Below are positions 12,203-24,156 of a stretch of DNA of 64,000 bases, in pieces. The stretch is taken from the NCBI GenBank assembly GCA_963971425.1, contig OZ020525.1, positions 20,900,187-20,964,186 on the forward strand. The letters are read 5' to 3'. Origin of the DNA: Bryoerythrophyllum caledonicum. Its lineage: Eukaryota > Streptophyta > Bryopsida > Pottiales > Pottiaceae. Numbering within the stretch: position 1 is the stretch's first letter; each line of letters begins with the position of its first letter. The position numbers and the translations under genes are program-made. A model generated the notes under the pieces. That model searched no databases and was not told the DNA's origin. It saw nothing but the letters and a program-made list of their open reading frames with translations.

Positions 12203-12780
12203 AAAAGAAAAAAAAAAGAGTTTTTTTTTCATAGATTTGGGCAAAACGGAAACGCCTGTAACTCATTTTTGACAATGCAAAACAGCTTGAAATTTTTTTT
12301 CATTGTAGATTGACTTTGGAGGTATCATTCACATTTTTTTCAGATTTTTTTCATTTTTTCTCTTTTTTCTAAAAATCGTCAAAAGTTGCTGAATTCACCG
12401 CAGTGAAGATTTGCAGAAATTCTTCTGATTTCCTAGATTCTAGCTCCAGCACCAAATCTCAATTTGAGTCATTAAAATGATATTTTTTGATATTGAGTCC
12501 AACTTATGAAATGAAGTTTATGAAGCTTAGTTTCCATTCCAATTTGAATTTTTTTGGCATTTCATCCGTTGTTTTTCATCCTCTTTTTTCATCCTCTTTT
12601 TCTATCTTCATTTTCATCCATTGTGGTTTTCCATCTATTGTGGTTTTCATCCGCTGGTTATCATCCTCTTTTTCTATTTTCATCCCCATCAAGATTTCTA
12701 TTTTCAACCACCGTACGTATTTCATGTAGGAAACAATTTACGATGTGAATTTTAAGAAAGAAAGAGCTAGATGTTGTCTT
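11340..12780. other. Low-complexity block without a supported gene
   Basis: 11380-11560 has scattered 'ttagggttt' words but no telomere-like array. 11640-12040 is strongly pyrimidine-rich on the plus strand and gives a long Ser/Leu/Pro frame (from 11653) typical of biased composition rather than protein. 12165-12220 is A-rich. 12560-12710 has irregular repeats of 'catcctctttttctatyttcatc'. I find no coding evidence. Confidence 0.5.
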
Positions 12781-13044
12781 TCATAATACAGAGGCGTACA
12801 CCGTATTGACAATTACATATGTGTTCTGATCATGGTGAAATTGCTTGCGTGTGGCATCATGGCACCATCGCTTCCAGTCAACGTTATCCTTGGGAGCAAT
12901 ACGGTCGGTGGAGCGCGGTGGACGCGGCGTCGAAGCTAGTATTGTGGCCATGGAACACGTTATGGGAGTCGTTGCGGGAGTCGTTGCGGGAGGCGCTTCG
13001 CCACAGGAGGATGAAGACTCTTGAGCCATACCGTACCTGGGCAT
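12781..13044 (-). CDS. Short open frame of unknown nature
   Basis: The frame gives 87 residues starting MPRYGMAQESSSS, with a Thr/Pro-rich middle and the segment DWKRWCHDATRKQF near the end. The GC content is well above its surroundings, suggesting captured gene sequence. It lies near the right end of the 4.4-kb TIR element. No recognised domain and no splice partners. Confidence 0.15.
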   Translation of the reverse strand: MPRYGMAQESSSSCGEAPPATTPATTPITCSMATILASTPRPPRSTDRIAPKDNVDWKRWCHDATRKQFHHDQNTYVIVNTVYASVL

Positions 13045-13619
13045 ACATGATGTTTAGGTGACTAGTATAGTGTGATTCATATGTTCGCTTTAATTATAGT
13101 ACATGATATTTGTAGTATTCAATATTTATATTCTGTATGTATATATATATATATAATAAATATACAGTGCTAAACCACACACTTTATCATTGTATTGCGT
13201 ACATTATCATTATATCTCCTAAAACAAATTGTATTTGTAGCACGACACTGAAAATCATCTCATGAAACAAAATGTGTATAAATAGGTTCTTATAAATACA
13301 TGGTCAATGTAATTTTGTACATGGATTAAGAACAAAATGCCATAATCATATATTATGCATAATAGTGAAAAATATTCATTTAATATGTACACATCAAGAA
13401 ACCAATATTTAATGAAATTGTTACAAAAACATAACAAAGAAGATATAGGGATTTCCTAATTTAATTTTTTTCAAAACACATTTCCGCTCAAAATCTTGTT
13501 ATTATTGAGCGTCAAATAGCGCACTTGGCCAAGTGCATAATTGCTTAATTGCGTGTTTATGGCAGTTTTGGACTAGTTTTGGACAGAAATTGTCAAGGAA
13601 CTTTAGGGGTTAATACTTC

Positions 13620-13947
13620 ATAAATAACATACTAACAAGATTCATCAACCTTGATCGCACGGATTTGAGAGATTCTAGTGTTTGAAGTAGAAAAATGGTG
13701 CATTTTCATCTCTACGTAGAGTGGAACACCAGAATTTGACTTCACTCGGTGCCAAAATTCTGCACTACACAAGGTCTAAATTTTATACCATTATTTTGAT
13801 CATGATACCAACTCCTTGTACACCAATTTTTAGTAGCACAGAAGGAGTATAACATATTCATAACAATTGTGCAAGGAGTAGAAGTTCAAAAAGTGCGAAT
13901 TCACGTTTTAATTATTTGGGAATAAAATATTTTTTAGAATGATAATC
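13620..13947 (-). mobile_element. R1 internal fragment (copy 6)
   Basis: Inverse R1 landmarks are clear: 'ccttgatcgcacgg', 'gaatttgacttcactcggtg', 'tgcactacacaaggtctaaa', 'aacaattgtgcaaggag'. The terminal sequence is missing and the fragment stops abruptly where the GC-rich palindrome begins. Confidence 0.55.
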
Positions 13948-15545
13948 CGAGGGCCAGGAGGCCGGGAGTTTCCAAGGTCTAGGGCGAGGGGCGAGAACCG
14001 GGGGCGGGTGGGTACGGAGAGCATGCGGGTATTGGGCAGGTATCAGGGCGTGTATTGTTGACCAGCTGGAACGAGGAGAGAGCCTGCCATCGGGCCTTCC
14101 AAGTCGGGTAGATAGGGTCGTTGGGAAGGGAAGCAACCCTCCTTTTCCATGCGGCCTTTAGTGCCAAGGCTTGCCCCCGCTCCCCGACCCAAATCTGCGC
14201 CTCTCGATACCCGCCCACTGCTGATACCCACCCACTCCTAGAACCGGCCTACCCGAGGGTCAAGGACTCCAAAGGGACCAAGCACCAGACCACTTGAGCA
14301 CCTCAAACAACTCTAGCCCCTAAAGACTTTGCACTTTGACCTCAATTATCTTTCAACACGTACGGTCATTATTCACCAAAAATTTACCACATCATCTCAT
14401 ACAAGTTTATAAGAAGATCCTATGATCACATTCACAAAAAGGTTAATCTTGATTTAGGATTAATGTATTGTGTAAAGATCCTTCTAAAATGCCTTGATCA
14501 TTTTGGAGCTAGTATGCCACACAATATGTGTTTTGGTAATTAGCTTACCAATCTCATGAAAACTCATGTATTACATGTAAGGTCTACAAATGAAAAAAAT
14601 AAAAGAAAAAGTCAACTACATCATTGAGATGTATGATTATTGCATATAAGTTTATATCAGTAGTGGGTGGGTATCGCGAGGCATAGGTTTGGGTCGGGGA
14701 GCGGGGGTGAGAGCTACTGGAACGGGGCAAGGGAGGGCATGCAAGGGAGGTTGTTGGGCAGGGAGGCGCTCCCCCGGTTCCAACCCGCCCTTAGTGGCGA
14801 GAGTCTTCCAAACCTCTCCTTCGTCCTTGCTTTCTCTGTCACTCGCTCGCTCTACCAATGACATCGCCAACCTCCTCCGGGACACGCGCGCCACTGCGGC
14901 GCCGAGCCGCTCCCTTGCACTCCCCTGCATCCGGCGCAAAGGCGGATGCCGCATGGGGCTTAGGCAAGCCTGTTTGAGTCGACCCTCACCACTAAGGGCG
15001 GGTTGAAATTTATTTTTTTCATTTGTAGACCTTTTATGTAATACATAAGTTTTCATTAGATTGATAAGCCAATGACTAAAACACATATTGTGTGGCATAC
15101 TAGCCCCGAAAGGATCAAGGCATTTTAGAGGGATCTTTACACAATACATTAATCCTAAATCAAGATTAACCTTTTTTTGTGAATGTAACCATAGGATCTT
15201 CTTATAAACTTGTATGAGATGATGTAGTAAATTTTTGGTGAATTATGACCGTACGTATTGAAAGATAATTGCCGTCAAAGTGCAAAGTCCTTAGGGGCTA
15301 GAGTTGTTTGAGGTGCTCAAGTGGTCCGGTCCTTGGTCCTTTTGGAGTCCATGCAGAGGCCTGGACCCTCGGGTGGGCAGGTAGTAGCAGTGGGTGGGTA
15401 TCAAGAGTGGGCGAGTATCCGGTGGCACAAGTTTGGATTGGGTTGCAGTGGCGAGAGGTAGTGGAACGGGGCGAGGGAGGGCGGGTAGGGGAGGCTGCTA
15501 GGCAGGAAGGTGTTCCCCTCCATTTCAACCCGCCCTTAGTGGCTC
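13948..15545. repeat. Large palindrome of about 1.6 kb
   Basis: The outer arms are inverse copies: 14253-14313 ('caccagaccacttgagcacctc') matches the inverse of 15300-15375. A GC-rich motif occurs three times: inverted near 13990-14240, direct at 14655-14800, and direct at 15385-15545 (compare 'cccgcccttagtggc' near 14785 and 15530). A fold-back R1-like element sits inside. The protein-like frames in the GC-rich parts overlap on both strands and are not supported. Confidence 0.65.
14316..15298. mobile_element. Fold-back element related to R1
   Basis: The ends are GCCCCTAAAGACTTTGCAC and its inverse (...GTCCTTAGGGGC), each flanked by TA. The inverted arms are nearly 290 bp long (14316-14600 against 15020-15298). 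They share, for example, 'ttaatcttgatttaggatta' near 14442 with its inverse near 15153. The end sequence resembles the R1 end, with G for A at the first base. It encodes nothing. Arms of this length are unusual for ordinary MITEs and typical of fold-back elements. Confidence 0.7.
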
Positions 15546-15967
15546 GGCATGGCGGTGGTTTTTAGAGGGAAACCCTAATTCATGGAAAGGAACTTCAGAG
15601 GTTTTGTTTACCTTGCTTCTCCTTCCACATCAAGGCTGCATTCCCTGGCCAATGTCACACCCTAGCTTCATGCTTGAACATTTTAGGGTTTCATCCGATA
15701 TTTTTTCATCCATCTCGAAACAATCTCATGAATCTGTTCAATACAGAATTGGCGGATGTTTCGGACAGACTGTTTTTTGTTATAGATATAGATACTTTGA
15801 TATTTTATTACTTTAATACTCTTAGATTTTGTTACATAAATACTTTAATAACTTCAATTTTATTACCTTAATATTTCAATTTTATTTGATGTTATGTCAT
15901 ACTTTTACTTCAACACTTTTATTTTGTAAGTATTTTACTAGAAGTTGGCTTATATATTATTAACAAT

Positions 15968-16990
15968 ACTAGTGGAACCCGTGTCCTTCGGACGCAATAT
16001 TGTTTTGTATTAAGCCCCCACTTCCCGATCCCCGTCCTAGACCCATTTTCTCCAACCCCCCGATCCCCGTCCTAGACCCATTTTCTCCAACCCCCCGTCC
16101 CCCTATCCCTGTCCCCATCCCTGTCCTTGTCTCCATCCTCATCCCTGTGCCCGTCTCCTTTTCCCGTTCCCATTCCTGTCCTCTAAAACTCTAAACCCTA
16201 AACCCAAGTATTGATACTTTTTCCATCTTCTTTGGGGGTTCATATATTCTAAGAAATATAGCTTTGTTGTTCAAACATGGCATTTATAAAACTATAAAAT
16301 AAAAGCTTCAAAGTAAAAGTTTGTAAAATAAAAGTTCTTTTCTTATATTATAACATGCTTTTTTTAATGGATACTTTTAATGAAAGTGTCTAATCAAAGT
16401 TTAGAAGAAGCTTTAATGAGGTATCAAACCAAGGTAAAAGAAAACCATGAAAGTGCTAAAGTAATTACCTAAAATTAAAACGCCAAGGTAGAAGCGCCAA
16501 ATCTTCCCGATATGTAGACAAGATTAATTGCACGGACGGAGCACAAAAACCAATTCTATTACTAGTATAGACTAGGGAATCCCGTGTCCTCTGAACACAA
16601 TTTTTTTTGTGTTGAGTCCTCACCTCCCCATCCCCTATCCCTCTCCCTCCAACCCATCGTCCCCTCGTCCCCTATTCCATGTCCCCTTGTCCCCATCCCC
16701 GTCCCCTATCTCTGTCCTTTTTGAGAATTTAACTGTCGAATCTCTTTCTAATTTTTTATGAGACAAATGATGTGGTAAATATATATAAATCTTTTTGTAA
16801 AGTATACATAAATCTTTTTTATAATCTTTTAAAGTGAAAATTAAAAGTGTCATAAAGTAAAATTCTAAAAATGAAAGTTGCATAGTAGAAGTTTGTAAAT
16901 AAAAGCCTCAAGGTAAAAACATAAAATCTTCCCAACACGTAGATAAGCTTGACTACACGGACAAAAACTAATCCTATTATTAATATAGAT
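15968..16990 (+). repeat. Two tandem C-rich element copies
   Basis: Copy one begins at 15968 with 'actagtggaacccgtgtcc' and ends near 16560 with 'cacggacggagcacaaaaac'. Copy two follows directly, with 'gggaatcccgtgtcctctga' near 16576 and the end 'acacggacaaaaactaatcc' near 16955. Each has a C-rich 'cccgtcc/ccccatccc' block after the start and an AT-rich remainder containing 'taaaagt' words. No coding capacity and no clear terminal inverted repeat. The class is unknown. Confidence 0.5.
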
Positions 16991-17039
16991 TGAATTCTAA
17001 AAATAGGATAAAGAAAGAATCTAAAATGACTATCTTTAT

Positions 17040-17130
17040 TTTGGAGGACTTGAGGGATGTGGAGACTTGTTAGACCAGAGGGAAGTGGGGACTTTGGGGA
17101 CTTGAGAGACTTGACAGAAGTGGAGACTTC
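17040..17130. repeat. Imperfect short tandem 'ggggacttgaga' repeat
   Basis: Five or six degenerate units of about 12-20 bp around 'gtggggacttgag'. Small and without other features. Confidence 0.4.
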
Positions 17131-17145
17131 ACCCTTTAATCCACA

Positions 17146-17400
17146 TGAGTTTTTTTGTCCTATGAGATCTACGAGTGTTCTAAATCATGCATAATGACAT
17201 TCACGCACAACACAAAAAAATCTATGAATTCATTAAACAGAAATCAACGTGGCTTGCCAATTCTTCCACCGATTGCCGTGGCAATGATCTTAATAGATGC
17301 CCATCTTCCTCCACCTCTAAGCCATGGTCTACTTTTTCCTTTCAAGTGGAATGTAGCGCTATTTATAAAGATTCTTCTGCCAAAACGACCCATATATGAT
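17146..17400 (+). repeat. Dispersed repeat, partner of 2670-2990
   Basis: The second copy of the diverged repeat described at 2670-2990, in opposite orientation. It ends about 70 bp before the gene-like region upstream of INO80. Confidence 0.4.
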
Positions 17401-17464
17401 CGATTGGCCTAAAAGGCTCCAAACACAAAATATTATTGTGTCCAAAAAACACATGTTTCCTCAT

Positions 17465-17969
17465 AAACTACAGGTATATAAAACAATTAGTGTGCGCACA
17501 AGGTTTCCAAAACCTAAGCTGCCCTAAACCGAGGTGGAGACCGGAGTTGGTGTTCTTCTTCATCTTTTGGAGAGCACCTTTGTAAGTGTGAAAGAATCCT
17601 GAAGCCCAGGTTCGCAACTGCCCTGCAAGCTCGGCTATCTCCAAGTGCACCCCTCTTTCCCAGTGGGGTGCCTCTCCTCCGCTTTCGTCCCACTACCAAC
17701 CCAAACCCTATGTCCCTTTCCCTCCTCTACCCTGCCTGCCTGCCTGCCTCGATAGCAGCTCCCTTCCTGTGCACAAGAATCGCGCACCTCCAGGATGAAT
17801 TGAAAAAACAGACGTCTGAAGCTCCTTGTTTGCTTCGGTGGGTAGTTATAGTTCTCCAAATATTAGGGTTTTCATGTGGGTCGGGCACGAGGCGTCTTGG
17901 GTGTTGCGTTATTCTTTTTGAGGGAATGAGAAGGCTTTGTGCATTGCAGGGGGTTTCGTGTTTCGCATA
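17465..17969 (+). promoter_or_regulatory. Upstream region and probable 5' leader of INO80
   Basis: Composition shifts to moderate GC about 500 bp before the first INO80 ATG, with CT-rich tracts (17640-17760, including 'ctgcctgcctgcctg'). I see no certain TATA box or transcription start. Frames through it on both strands have no known motif. Confidence 0.4.
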
Positions 17970-20900
17970 ATGTGGATGCCGTCGCCGGAAACGGAATCCC
18001 CTGTGCGGGGATACAACTCTCGGAGCACGTCCGGCCAAACTGATTACAGTCAAGGTGAAAGCCTACCCCGTCTCAAATTGGTTAATTTCCATGACTTTGT
18101 TGTTTCTACGTTCGAGCTTGGGATTTGAAAGCTCGCGATGTTTGTGGGGTCGGGTTTGTTGCTCCTGACGATTCCTGTTGTGTTCAGAGGATTGGCGGAT
18201 CAATGGACATGGGAGGGCAGAGGCTGCGGAGAGGCACGCGGAGAGCATGCCTGAGCTGACACTCAAGCGGAAGAGGGTGCCCCTCGAAGCGCATGTGGGT
18301 TCCAATTCGGCCCCTGGACGTGACGCCGACAGCAATGACGACGAAGATGAGGATGAGTACGACGATGGTGAGTATTATTACGAAGAGAGACGTCCAGGTG
18401 GGTTTTATCATCATAAACCCTCGGGGGGAGGCTCAGACCAGGAGCATTCTGGAGCTTCTTATCAGGAGAAGGTTTCTTATCGTGAACAATCTAGAGGGGG
18501 TTCATATCGCGAACTTTCTGAATGCTCCGATCATGAGCAATCTGGCGGTTCTTATCATGAAAGAGAGTTCGAAAGACCTAAGCGCACCCACAGAAAAGAG
18601 GTGGCTAGAAGGGAGAAAGGGCCAGGAACGCACTTGGTGCTGGAGGATGGCGTTGAGTTTCAGATTCCTAATTACTACGACGAATTTGCTCCATCTCTTC
18701 ATCTCCCTCCGTTCAGCTCACTGCAGATCGAAGAGAAGGTTGTATATGGCCGCCTAAAAGCAACCGCCTTCTTCGCTATCATGGATGCTGATCCCTGGAC
18801 TGCACTTTGGCGCAAGCTGTATTACATGGGTGAGAGCTGGGGCACAGGTGTTGTGAAGGAAAGCAGGCAAAGGTTGCTAGAGAAGAGGAAGTTCGGATTG
18901 CAGGTGAGGCGCACCACTCGTTTACTTTTGTGGAACATTTTCCTTCTCGCTCTTTATGGTTTGAATCTTCTCCTCTTGTAAACTGGGTAACAGTAGCCAG
19001 CCCTCTGTAATTCAGGTGGTCGAGTCGTCTGGTGTGGTGACCAATTTGCCGCCGCCAGAAGAGTATCCTGAGGAAGATTTCTTGGTTGGTGCTGAGGCTG
19101 GGTTGTTGGACGAGTCTTTAATCACGATTCGTCAGATTTCAACGGAAATTGGTCAGACTCGACGTTGTGAAGTGAAAATTCTCGACCATGGCGACGGATA
19201 TGAGGTATTGGATTTTTTTGGTTGCTTATGGTCTGGTTGTTTGTTCCACAGGGGTTTGACATGTGAGTGGCTTGTATCAGCTTGTGGAGCGAAGAAAGCA
19301 GAAGAAGACCGAAGCTGCAAGACGTGATCCGATGGAGCTCGAACTAGAGGACGGAGAAATGGTCGGCAAGTACTGGGTGAATCTAGTCCGTAAAGACCTA
19401 CCAAAACATCAGAAGCAGTTCGCAAATTATTACAAGAAGCAGATACAAGACTGTAAACGAGTGGCAGAACTTTGTCAAAGAGAGGTATGATTAAGCCCAT
19501 TGCTCCGAACGATGTCCAGTTTAAGTTGTATTTGTTGTCTTTGGAGCACTCAACTGCACATCGATATTGATTTGTAGCACCAAAAAGGCTCTGTTTGATT
19601 GGATTGGTTCACTAGCATTTAGGTTTGGAGTTCTCCCTTTGGTCGATGTAGTGTTCTGCTTAAGCGAACATATGTAAGCGTTGATTTTACACCATGTTTT
19701 ATTCTACGGGAACATCGTGTGTTTTAGACTGGCATGGTTGTTTTCTTATGTTACTTGCGATTTGCAGGTGAAGAATCGCAATGTGCGTTCATTGAAAGTA
19801 ATGAAAGCTGCCCCTGTGAGAACGAGGAGATTATCTCGGGACATGATTATTTTTTGGAAGAAGTGGGACAAGGAACAGGTCCGTGGTTTGTGCTATGCTG
19901 TGTATTATCTTTTTGTGTGGGTACTAGAGTTGCCAATTATTCAGAAATATATGAACATAAACCTGAGGAATCTTGTTTGTCTAGGAAGCTTGTTCTACGA
20001 AACAGGAAAATCTTGGTTGTATCTAAGTAAATTGCTTTAGAGTATTGCTATCTAACGATGGCACCCGCTGGCTCTAATGGTTGTTTCCCGGATGAGCTGA
20101 TTATTATTCACTGGGCGCTGTCATGTGGTTTTCAACTATTTGGCGATGGATCTTATTTTTTTTGGGAGCAGGTGGAGGTTCGGAAGAAGGAAGAGAAGGA
20201 AGCAGCAGAAGCCCTAAAACGTGACCAGGAGCTCCGAGAAGCGAAACGCCAGCAGCAGCGGCTGAATTTTCTTCTGACACAGACTGAACTTTACAGTCAT
20301 TTTATGCAGAACAAGATGTCTGGCATGCCGACAAACTCTTCCCAGGTTGCATCTGCTGATTCTGACAAGTTTGCATCGAATCTGAATATCGAGGAAGGCC
20401 TTCTGGGTAATGCGGAAGCGGAAGAGGAGGCTGCTCTTAAAGCGGAAGCTTTACAAGCAGCTGTTACAGCTGCTGCGCAGCAGAGGAATCGAACAAACAG
20501 TTTCGACAATGAGAGTCAAAAGCTTCGTTTAGCTGGTGACAGAGGTGAGCCTGCGGCCGAAGTCGCAGCAGAGGACATGGATCTGTTGCACCCGTCAACA
20601 ATGCCGACGACATCGTCAGTCCAGCAACCGAAGATGTTTCAAGGCGTTTTGAAGGGGTATCAGTTGAAGGGTCTTCAGTGGCTCGTGAATTGCTACGAGC
20701 AGGGTTTGAATGGAATCTTGGCCGATGAGATGGGTCTGGGGAAAACTATTCAAGCCATGGCATTTCTCGGGCATTTGGCCGAGGAGAAGAACATATGGGG
20801 GCCGTTTCTCGTGGTTGCACCAGCCTCTGTTCTGAATAACTGGGCAGATGAAGTGAACCGGTTTTGCCCAGATTTGAGGATTCTCCCTTACTGGGGTGCT

Positions 20901-23900
20901 CTTAATGAAAGGATTGTGCTGCGGAAGAACATCAACCCGAACCGATTGTATCGCAGGGAGGCAGGGTTTCACGTGTTGATCACCAGCTATCAACTGTTAG
21001 TGTCTGACGAGAAGTATTTTCGGCGAGTGAAATGGCAATACATGGTTCTGGACGAAGCCCAAGCAATCAAGAGTGCCAGCAGCATTCGTTGGAAGACGCT
21101 ACTAAGTTTCAATTGTCGAAACCGCCTCTTATTGACTGGAACGCCCATCCAGAACAGCATGGCTGAGCTGTGGGCCCTTCTGCATTTTATCATGCCGACG
21201 CTTTTTGACAGCCATGAGCAATTCAACGAGTGGTTTTCCAAGGGGATCGAGGGCCATGCGGAGCATGGTGGAGTACTGAATGAGCATCAGCTCACGCGCC
21301 TACACTCAATTTTGAAGCCCTTTATGTTGCGGCGAGTGAAGAAAGACGTGATCACGGAAATGACCAACAAGAAAGAGGTCATGGTCCCATGCTCCCTGAG
21401 CTCGCGTCAGCAGGCTTTTTATCGCGCTATCAAGAATAAGATTTCAGTTGCTGAACTCTTTGGCAACGGTGGGCAGCTCAATGACAAGAAGGTGCTCAAT
21501 CTCATGAATATTGTTATTCAGCTGCGGAAAGTTTGTAATCATCCAGAGCTGTTTGAGCGTAATGAAGGGCAATCTTCGGTTCATTTCGCGACCGTTGCGC
21601 ATTCTCTTCCTCCACCTCCGTTTGGGGAACTGGAAGATGTTCATTACGCAGGAGCCTCCAGTGCTGTGTCGTACAGGCTTCCGAAGCTTTTGTTCCGAGA
21701 TGGCATGCGCTGCTTGCCGACAGAGAGCTCCGGATCTACACAGGGGTTATATGAGAAGTGGGTGAAATCCCGCTTGAGTGTATTTTCACCAGAGAATGTT
21801 CACTCTTCGTCTCTGGGAGCAGATGAGAGGCCATCATCTTACCTGAGTGGAGGTTTTGGCTTCACTCGTATGCTGAATCTTTCCGCTGCGGAGACCTCTT
21901 TTGTAGCTCGGGCATCTCTTTTGGAGAGGTGTTTGTTTAGCCTAGTACGATCCGAAGAGCTACCGTTTGTAGAATGTTTTGGGGATTGGAACGTTGAGCC
22001 GGAAACAGTAGATTCCCAGATGAACCTCGGCAATGGGCCTTCAGGTGGGCAGTATGTAAATAATTTCTTGGAAGTTGACGAGAACAGTTGGGATGCAAGG
22101 GCCAGCTGTGTCCGAAGGATGTTGATGGTACCTGGTAGGGCGAGTTTGAAGATTCTGAGGGCAAAGCATTTGTCAGGTTCAGATTGGCAACCATTTGAGC
22201 CACTGGTGATGTCGCATCAGGATAGACTGCTCGGAAGTATAGGGCTTCTACGGTCCGTGCGCAAGTACATGCCGGCAGCGCGAGCTCCTCAGATCAGTGT
22301 GATGTGCGCGGACAGAGGATTCGTTTTCCAAAGAGTCGAAGAGCTGGAGAATCCACAGTTGAAGCGGTGTCTCGTGGGGTTTGCCCGGACATCAGAAAGC
22401 AATGGACCGGCTATGCCTCATATGGCCATGTCCAGCTCGCTTATAGACGAGACTGTAGAAGGTTGTGCTACCCGTTCGCTGCAGCAGCCCTTACTTTCAA
22501 TTTCTTTTCGGATATTTGGCTCTGCACCGCCGATGCAGAGCTTCGATTTTGCGAAAATGCTCACAGATTCCGGAAAGCTGCAAGTTCTGGACATATTACT
22601 GAAGCGCCTACGCGCTGGAAACCACCGTATTCTTCTGTTCGCTCAAATGACGAAGATGCTCAACATTCTGGAGGACTACATGAACTACCGCAAATTCAAG
22701 TACTTACGACTGGATGGATCATCCACCATCATGGATCGTCGCGACATGGTCAAAGACTTTCAGCATCGATCTGATATCTTTGTGTTCTTACTAAGTACAA
22801 GAGCTGGAGGCCTGGGAATCAATCTCACAGCTGCTGATACGGTCATCTTCTATGAGAGTGATTGGAATCCGACCATGGACCTTCAAGCTATGGATCGAGC
22901 TCATCGCCTTGGCCAAACCAAAGAGGTACCTTGAATATTGCTATTGGAATTTTTACTTCAATTACTTTTCTATTTTTTACAAGACTTATGGTTTTCTACG
23001 TTGTATTCCTGCCAACGGACCGGTTCAAGCTGCTGTCAGTTTTGTTACAATTCAGTTCATGTGTTTATCACTAGACTGATTATGGACTCAGTTTTTGTTT
23101 GAGGCACTTGTTTTGAGGCATGATCGGTGGCTTACAGTGCGTATTTGGTGGGAACTTTGTGTAGGTCACGGTATACAGGTTAATATGCAAAGGCACGGTT
23201 GAAGAGAAGATAATGCAACGGGCAAACCAAAAGAACACTGTGCAGCAACTGGTGATGACCGGGAATACTGCCACACAAGGTGATGTCCTGGAAGCGGAAG
23301 AGGTGGTTTCACTTTTGTTGGACGATGCTGAGATGGAAGCAAAGATCAAGGAACAAGTGTCCAAGCAAGCTGTAAGATCACATCACCGACAAAGCTTGAT
23401 ATGATTGTGCACGCTTTAATTGTCAGAAATTTGTTGGCTCTATTGATAAATTAGTTCAGTGAAGAGCACTTGCTTTCCTTCTTGCGTTAGGACCAAATTA
23501 TTTTGTCACTAATTAATCTAATCAAGAGTACTATGTGTGCCATATGAATTTCTCCCAGGACAAGCACGGGAGACGAAAGAGAGGATGGGCTGTTACAGGT
23601 TCACTGAAGGGAGTACGCCTGGACGCTGAGGGTGGGGGTGCCTCTCTGGATGATGAGAAAATCTTTCCCACAAACAGCAGCGAAACTCCGGCTGGGGCAG
23701 CATCTACATTGGATGGACGAGAGCCTAACCTACCATCGGGTGCTCCTTCAAATAGCAAGGTGATTTTGATTTTCCTGCGTTATCGTTTGCTTCTTGTTCT
23801 GCTGTATTTAATTTTAATGCGGATAGTGTATTTTTTCTGAAACGTATAGCGTGAGTTGGCCAGTATTTTGTTCGTTTTTTTGATGACCAAGAAGATATGG

Positions 23901-24156
23901 TCTTGACAAATTTGGGGACAATATTATTCAGAGGAAAAATTCAGGGGAGGAGAAACCAAGTAGAACCCCGAAGATGCCAAAGCTAGCAAAAGAGGTGAAA
24001 CCTCCACGTCCTCGAAAAGATGCGAAGCCTAAGGAGCGCAAGCTCCCGAAGCCGAAACAGTCGACGAAACAGAGACAGCGACTTAAAGACTCGGAACATG
24101 AAAACATCACTCTTCTCGGAGACGATAATGGGGACGAATATGGGGGTTCGTCTTAG
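17970..24156 (+). CDS. INO80: INO80 chromatin-remodelling ATPase
   Basis: This is the catalytic ATPase of the INO80 complex, which slides nucleosomes and handles H2A.Z during transcription and DNA repair. I splice nine coding exons: 17970-18054, 18188-18903, 19016-19204, 19281-19484, 19768-19878, 20172-22925, 23165-23371, 23559-23759 and 23932-24156. All junctions are GT-AG, all phases agree, and the product is 1563 residues (Arabidopsis INO80 is about 1507). The N-terminus is acidic. The DBINO domain lies at about 345-480 (YWVNLVRKDLPKH to QQRLNFLLTQTELYSHFMQN). The Walker A motif DEMGLGKT is near residue 620, the DEAQ box near 729 and STRAGGLGINL near 1311. The split ATPase carries the long INO80-type insertion between its lobes. 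The C-terminus is basic (KPPRPRKDAKPKER). The start is ATG 17970 (ATG 17976 is a close alternative). The ATPase core has no intron at all, which is unusual. I see no lesion and expect a working gene. Confidence 0.96.

Larger units (their letters stand above)
9192..13557. mobile_element. 4.4-kb element with perfect 31-bp TIR
   Basis: The two ends are exact inverse copies over 31 bp: 9192-9222 (AACACGCAATTAAGCAATTA...) and 13527-13557. Both are flanked directly by TATG (9188-9191 and 13558-13561), a putative 4-bp target-site duplication. The host R1 sequence becomes continuous when the element is removed. The inside holds an R1 fragment (10729-11340), a pyrimidine-rich block (11640-12040) and two short minus-strand open frames. 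No transposase motif is visible. It looks like a non-autonomous composite element. A 4-bp duplication is not typical of the common plant superfamilies, so I do not assign one. Confidence 0.65.
8084..13610 (+). mobile_element. R1 element copy 4, split by a 4.4-kb insertion
   Basis: The left end, ACCCCTAAAGGACCAAAG, is at 8084. The right end, 'gcagttttggactagttttgg...tttaggggt' followed by TA, is at 13562-13610. Removing 9192-13557 and one TATG joins 'catgtttgactatg' to 'gcagttttggactag', which matches the uninterrupted copy at 25740-25793. The segment 8270-8660 is GC-rich and has no counterpart in the other R1 copies, so it may be a further insertion. Confidence 0.65.

Noticed and set aside
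13912..15565. Multiple open frames in GC-rich parts of the palindrome
   Set aside because: The frames overlap on both strands and recur in each copy of the repeat, as expected of GC-rich noncoding repeats.
19653..20171. Open frames extending exon 5 of INO80 and preceding exon 6
   Set aside because: They read through introns. The spliced form matches the DBINO domain exactly, while the extensions do not match the family.
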